The notes beneath the pieces are model-generated. The model made no database searches and had not been told where the DNA came from. It worked only from the letters and a program-made list of their open reading frames with translations. The position numbers and the translations under genes were made by a program. Below are positions 61,945 through 64,000 of a stretch of DNA of 64,000 nucleotides, in pieces. Every line of letters begins with the position of its first letter. Within the stretch, counting starts at the first letter, position 1. Origin of the DNA: Pseudomonas sp. CFBP13508 (GTDB taxonomy: Bacteria; Pseudomonadota; Gammaproteobacteria; Pseudomonadales; Pseudomonadaceae); NCBI RefSeq assembly GCF_005233515.1, contig NZ_QFZZ01000007.1, forward strand, positions 186,001 to 250,000, given 5' to 3'.

Positions 61945-62700
61945 TCAGTTTCCCGCGGCGCGACAGATCGCACCGAACTCATCTGCATTCAGGGAAGCTC
62001 CACCAATGAGCCCCCCATCGATATCCGGCATGCCGAACAGTTCGACCGCATTGGCCGCCTTCACGCTGCCGCCGTATAGAAGCCGCACACCTCGTGCGAC
62101 TTCAGAATTCTCTGCCGCCAACTGCTCGCGAATGGCTTTATGCACATCCTGAGCCTGTTGCGGCGTTGCAGTCAGCCCGGTACCAATGGCCCAGACCGGC
62201 TCGTATGCAATCACTGCCCCGGCAAAGGCACCGACACCCAGCTCCTCGATGATGCTGCCCAGCTGACGCCCGACAACTTCAAGAGTTTTTCCGGCTTCGC
62301 GCTGCTCGAGGGTTTCCCCTACACACAACACCGGAATCAAGCCACATGCCTGTGCCGCTGCGAACTTGCGATTCAGCATCCCGTCTCGCTCACCCATAAT
62401 CTGGCGGCGTTCGGAGTGCCCGACAAGCACCAGGGAACAACCTGCATCCACCAGTTGGCTGGGAGCAATCTCACCAGTCAACGCACCTTGCATGGCTTCC
62501 ACCGCAGAATTCTGCGCGCCGACCGAAATCGACTTGCCTTTCAAGCCATCAATCACTTGATTGATATACAGGCAAGGCGGGAACACCGCGACATCAACAC
62601 CGCTTGGCAAGGCCAGATGACGAAGGCCGTTGATCAGCTCAGCGACGCTGGCGCGGGTACCGTGCATCTTCCAGTTACCAGCTACCATAGGGCGACGCAT
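61945..62700 (-). CDS. tpiA: Triosephosphate isomerase
   Basis: A 251-aa glycolytic enzyme: Asn-Lys of MVAGNWKMHG, catalytic His in LVLVGHSERRQI, catalytic Glu in VIAYEPVWAIGTG, phosphate loop LLYGGSVKAANA. Between glmM and secG. Confidence 0.98.
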   Translation of the reverse strand: MRRPMVAGNWKMHGTRASVAELINGLRHLALPSGVDVAVFPPCLYINQVIDGLKGKSISVGAQNSAVEAMQGALTGEIAPSQLVDAGCSLVLVGHSERRQIMGERDGMLNRKFAAAQACGLIPVLCVGETLEQREAGKTLEVVGRQLGSIIEELGVGAFAGAVIAYEPVWAIGTGLTATPQQAQDVHKAIREQLAAENSEVARGVRLLYGGSVKAANAVELFGMPDIDGGLIGGASLNADEFGAICRAAGN

Positions 62701-62765
62701 GCTGCACCTCGTCGGTCAAAGTGGGCGCAGATGTTACCCAACACAATCATGGCTTGCAAGCCGTA

Positions 62766-64000
62766 TCAGGCAGAAACTTCGGTTACCAGTTTTGCCAGCT
62801 CTTCGGCATAGCCGCGAACCTGGTTTTCGTCCTCGCCTTCGACCATGACGCGCACCAGAGGCTCTGTGCCGGACTTGCGCAGAAGCACCCGACCGCGCCC
62901 CGCCATCGCCTGGGTGACACGGGCACTGGCTTCCTTGACAGCCGGATGCTCCAGCGGGCTTTCACCGCCACCAAAGCGAACGTTGATCAGTACCTGAGGG
63001 CACTTGCGCAAAGCCTGCCGGGTTTGCGCAAGACCTTCATTGCGCGATTTCAGCGCCATCAACACCTGCAAGGCCGCGATGATCGCGTCGCCCGTGGTGG
63101 TGTGATTGAAGCAGACGACATGCCCGGAGTTTTCCCCACCTACCAGCCAATTGCGCTCTTGCAGTTCGGCGATCACGTAGCGGTCACCGACATTGGCACG
63201 AACGAACGGGATCGAAAGATCCGCCAGGGCCAGCTCGAGACCAAGATTGCTCATCAACGTACCGACGACGCCACCCTGCAACTTGCCGCGCTCATGCAGA
63301 TCGCGGGCAATGATGAAAAGCAGATCGTCACCATCAACGATGGCACCGGTGTGATCGACCATCAGTACCCGATCGCCATCACCATCAAAAGCGATACCCA
63401 GGTCGGCATGCTCAGCAAGAACGGCAGCCTGCAACGGCTCCATATGCGTGGAACCGCAGTTATCGTTGATGTTCAACCCGTTCGGCTGAGCAGACAGCAC
63501 GACAACTTCGGCACCCAGCTCACGGAAGACGCTCGGCGCGACCTTATAGGTAGCACCGTGGGCACAGTCGATGACGATTTTCAGACCGGCAAAATTGGTC
63601 CCGGTAGGCACGCTGCTTTTGCAGAACTCGATGTAGCGACCCGATGCGTCATTGATTCGCGACACTTTGCCGATCTTGCTCGACTCGACGACGGTCATCG
63701 GCGTATCGAGCAACTCTTCAATCATCAGTTCCAATTCATCGGGCAACTTGGTGCCTTTGCCGGAGAAGAACTTGATGCCGTTGTCGTCATGCGGATTGTG
63801 TGACGCACTGATCACGATACCGGCTTCAGCCTGGAAGGTGCGCGACAGATAGGCGATGGCCGGCGTCGGCATCGGGCCGAGCAGCATCACATCGGCACCC
63901 GCCGAGGTCAGCCCGGCTTCCAGCGCCGATTCGAACATATATCCGGAGATCCGCGTGTCCTTGCCGACCAGCACCTTGCAGGCACCCATCTTGCGGAATG
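62766..64000 (-). CDS. glmM: Phosphoglucosamine mutase GlmM (5' end outside window)
   Basis: The C-terminal 411 codons of a phosphohexomutase converting glucosamine 6-phosphate to glucosamine 1-phosphate for peptidoglycan and LPS. Catalytic phospho-Ser in GIVISASHNPHDDNGIKFF, metal loop AFDGDGDRVLMVDH, sugar-binding GGENSGHVV, phosphate-binding RKSGTEPLVRVMVEG. The frame is open at position 64000 (FRKMGACKVLVGKDTRISGY), so roughly 35-40 N-terminal residues are missing by comparison with the usual 445. Confidence 0.96.
   Translation of the reverse strand, partial: FRKMGACKVLVGKDTRISGYMFESALEAGLTSAGADVMLLGPMPTPAIAYLSRTFQAEAGIVISASHNPHDDNGIKFFSGKGTKLPDELELMIEELLDTPMTVVESSKIGKVSRINDASGRYIEFCKSSVPTGTNFAGLKIVIDCAHGATYKVAPSVFRELGAEVVVLSAQPNGLNINDNCGSTHMEPLQAAVLAEHADLGIAFDGDGDRVLMVDHTGAIVDGDDLLFIIARDLHERGKLQGGVVGTLMSNLGLELALADLSIPFVRANVGDRYVIAELQERNWLVGGENSGHVVCFNHTTTGDAIIAALQVLMALKSRNEGLAQTRQALRKCPQVLINVRFGGGESPLEHPAVKEASARVTQAMAGRGRVLLRKSGTEPLVRVMVEGEDENQVRGYAEELAKLVTEVSA

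Overview
The window is a stretch of a Pseudomonas chromosome, most likely of the fluorescens group. This rests on gene content and order (roxSR, dppA/opdP/dppBCDF, speC, piuABC, ampDE-nadC, glmM-tpiA-secG-rimP-nusA-infB-rbfA-truB-rpsO-pnp, each recalling the P. aeruginosa PA44xx-PA47xx arrangement), on Pseudomonas-restricted small families (DUF6124-like, DUF6388-like), and on many REP palindromes with the core GTGGGAGCGAGCCTGCTCG. Species assignment is inference; nothing was searched.

Layout. 1-3078 (minus): 3'-truncated SbmA/BacA-like ABC exporter gene, then the redox two-component pair roxS-roxR. 3438-4685: periplasmic SIMPL protein and a DUF6124-like protein. 4686-5957: a 1.3-kb non-coding stretch with nested inverted repeats, a palindromic element, a long dispersed repeat and a G-run tract. 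5958-16731 (plus): di/tripeptide uptake locus with three periplasmic binding proteins, an OprD-type porin and one DppBCDF transporter; the binding proteins and porin are each followed by a stem-loop. 16938-18542: small acidic secreted protein and an MFS transporter. 18725-19232: second copy of the palindromic element plus long repeat. 19303-24668: prfC and an OpuC-type osmoprotectant transporter. 24669-26468: REP pair, a candidate 95-nt terminated leader/sRNA, and speC (ornithine decarboxylase). 26717-33421: iron-regulated piuC/piuA/piuB with a Sel1-repeat gene. 33435-34239: a DUF559 nuclease gene bracketed by two palindromic elements. 34256-35797: PhoD-type phosphatase. 35973-42821: fructose PTS genes fruBKA and divergent fruR with a Cra-type operator. 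42825-50790: tatD, a chemoreceptor, ampE, ampD, a DUF1631 protein, nadC. 50892-52228: DUF6388-like gene, hicAB toxin-antitoxin, tRNA-Thr. 52386-64000 (minus): the conserved glmM-to-pnp translation/transcription cluster with tRNA-Leu and tRNA-fMet; glmM is cut by the window end.

Together the coding genes are mainly core metabolism, nutrient import (peptides, fructose, osmoprotectants, iron-siderophores) and information processing. No prophage, transposase, CRISPR array or large defence island is visible; hicAB is the only toxin-antitoxin locus. The least explained material is non-coding: repeat families placed right at gene ends, a long repeat whose two copies differ by compensatory stem changes, structured leaders before speC and the DUF6124-like gene, and the pairing of a DUF559 nuclease gene with a palindromic repeat family. 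That pairing is the best candidate here for an undescribed system. The evidence for it is arrangement only.
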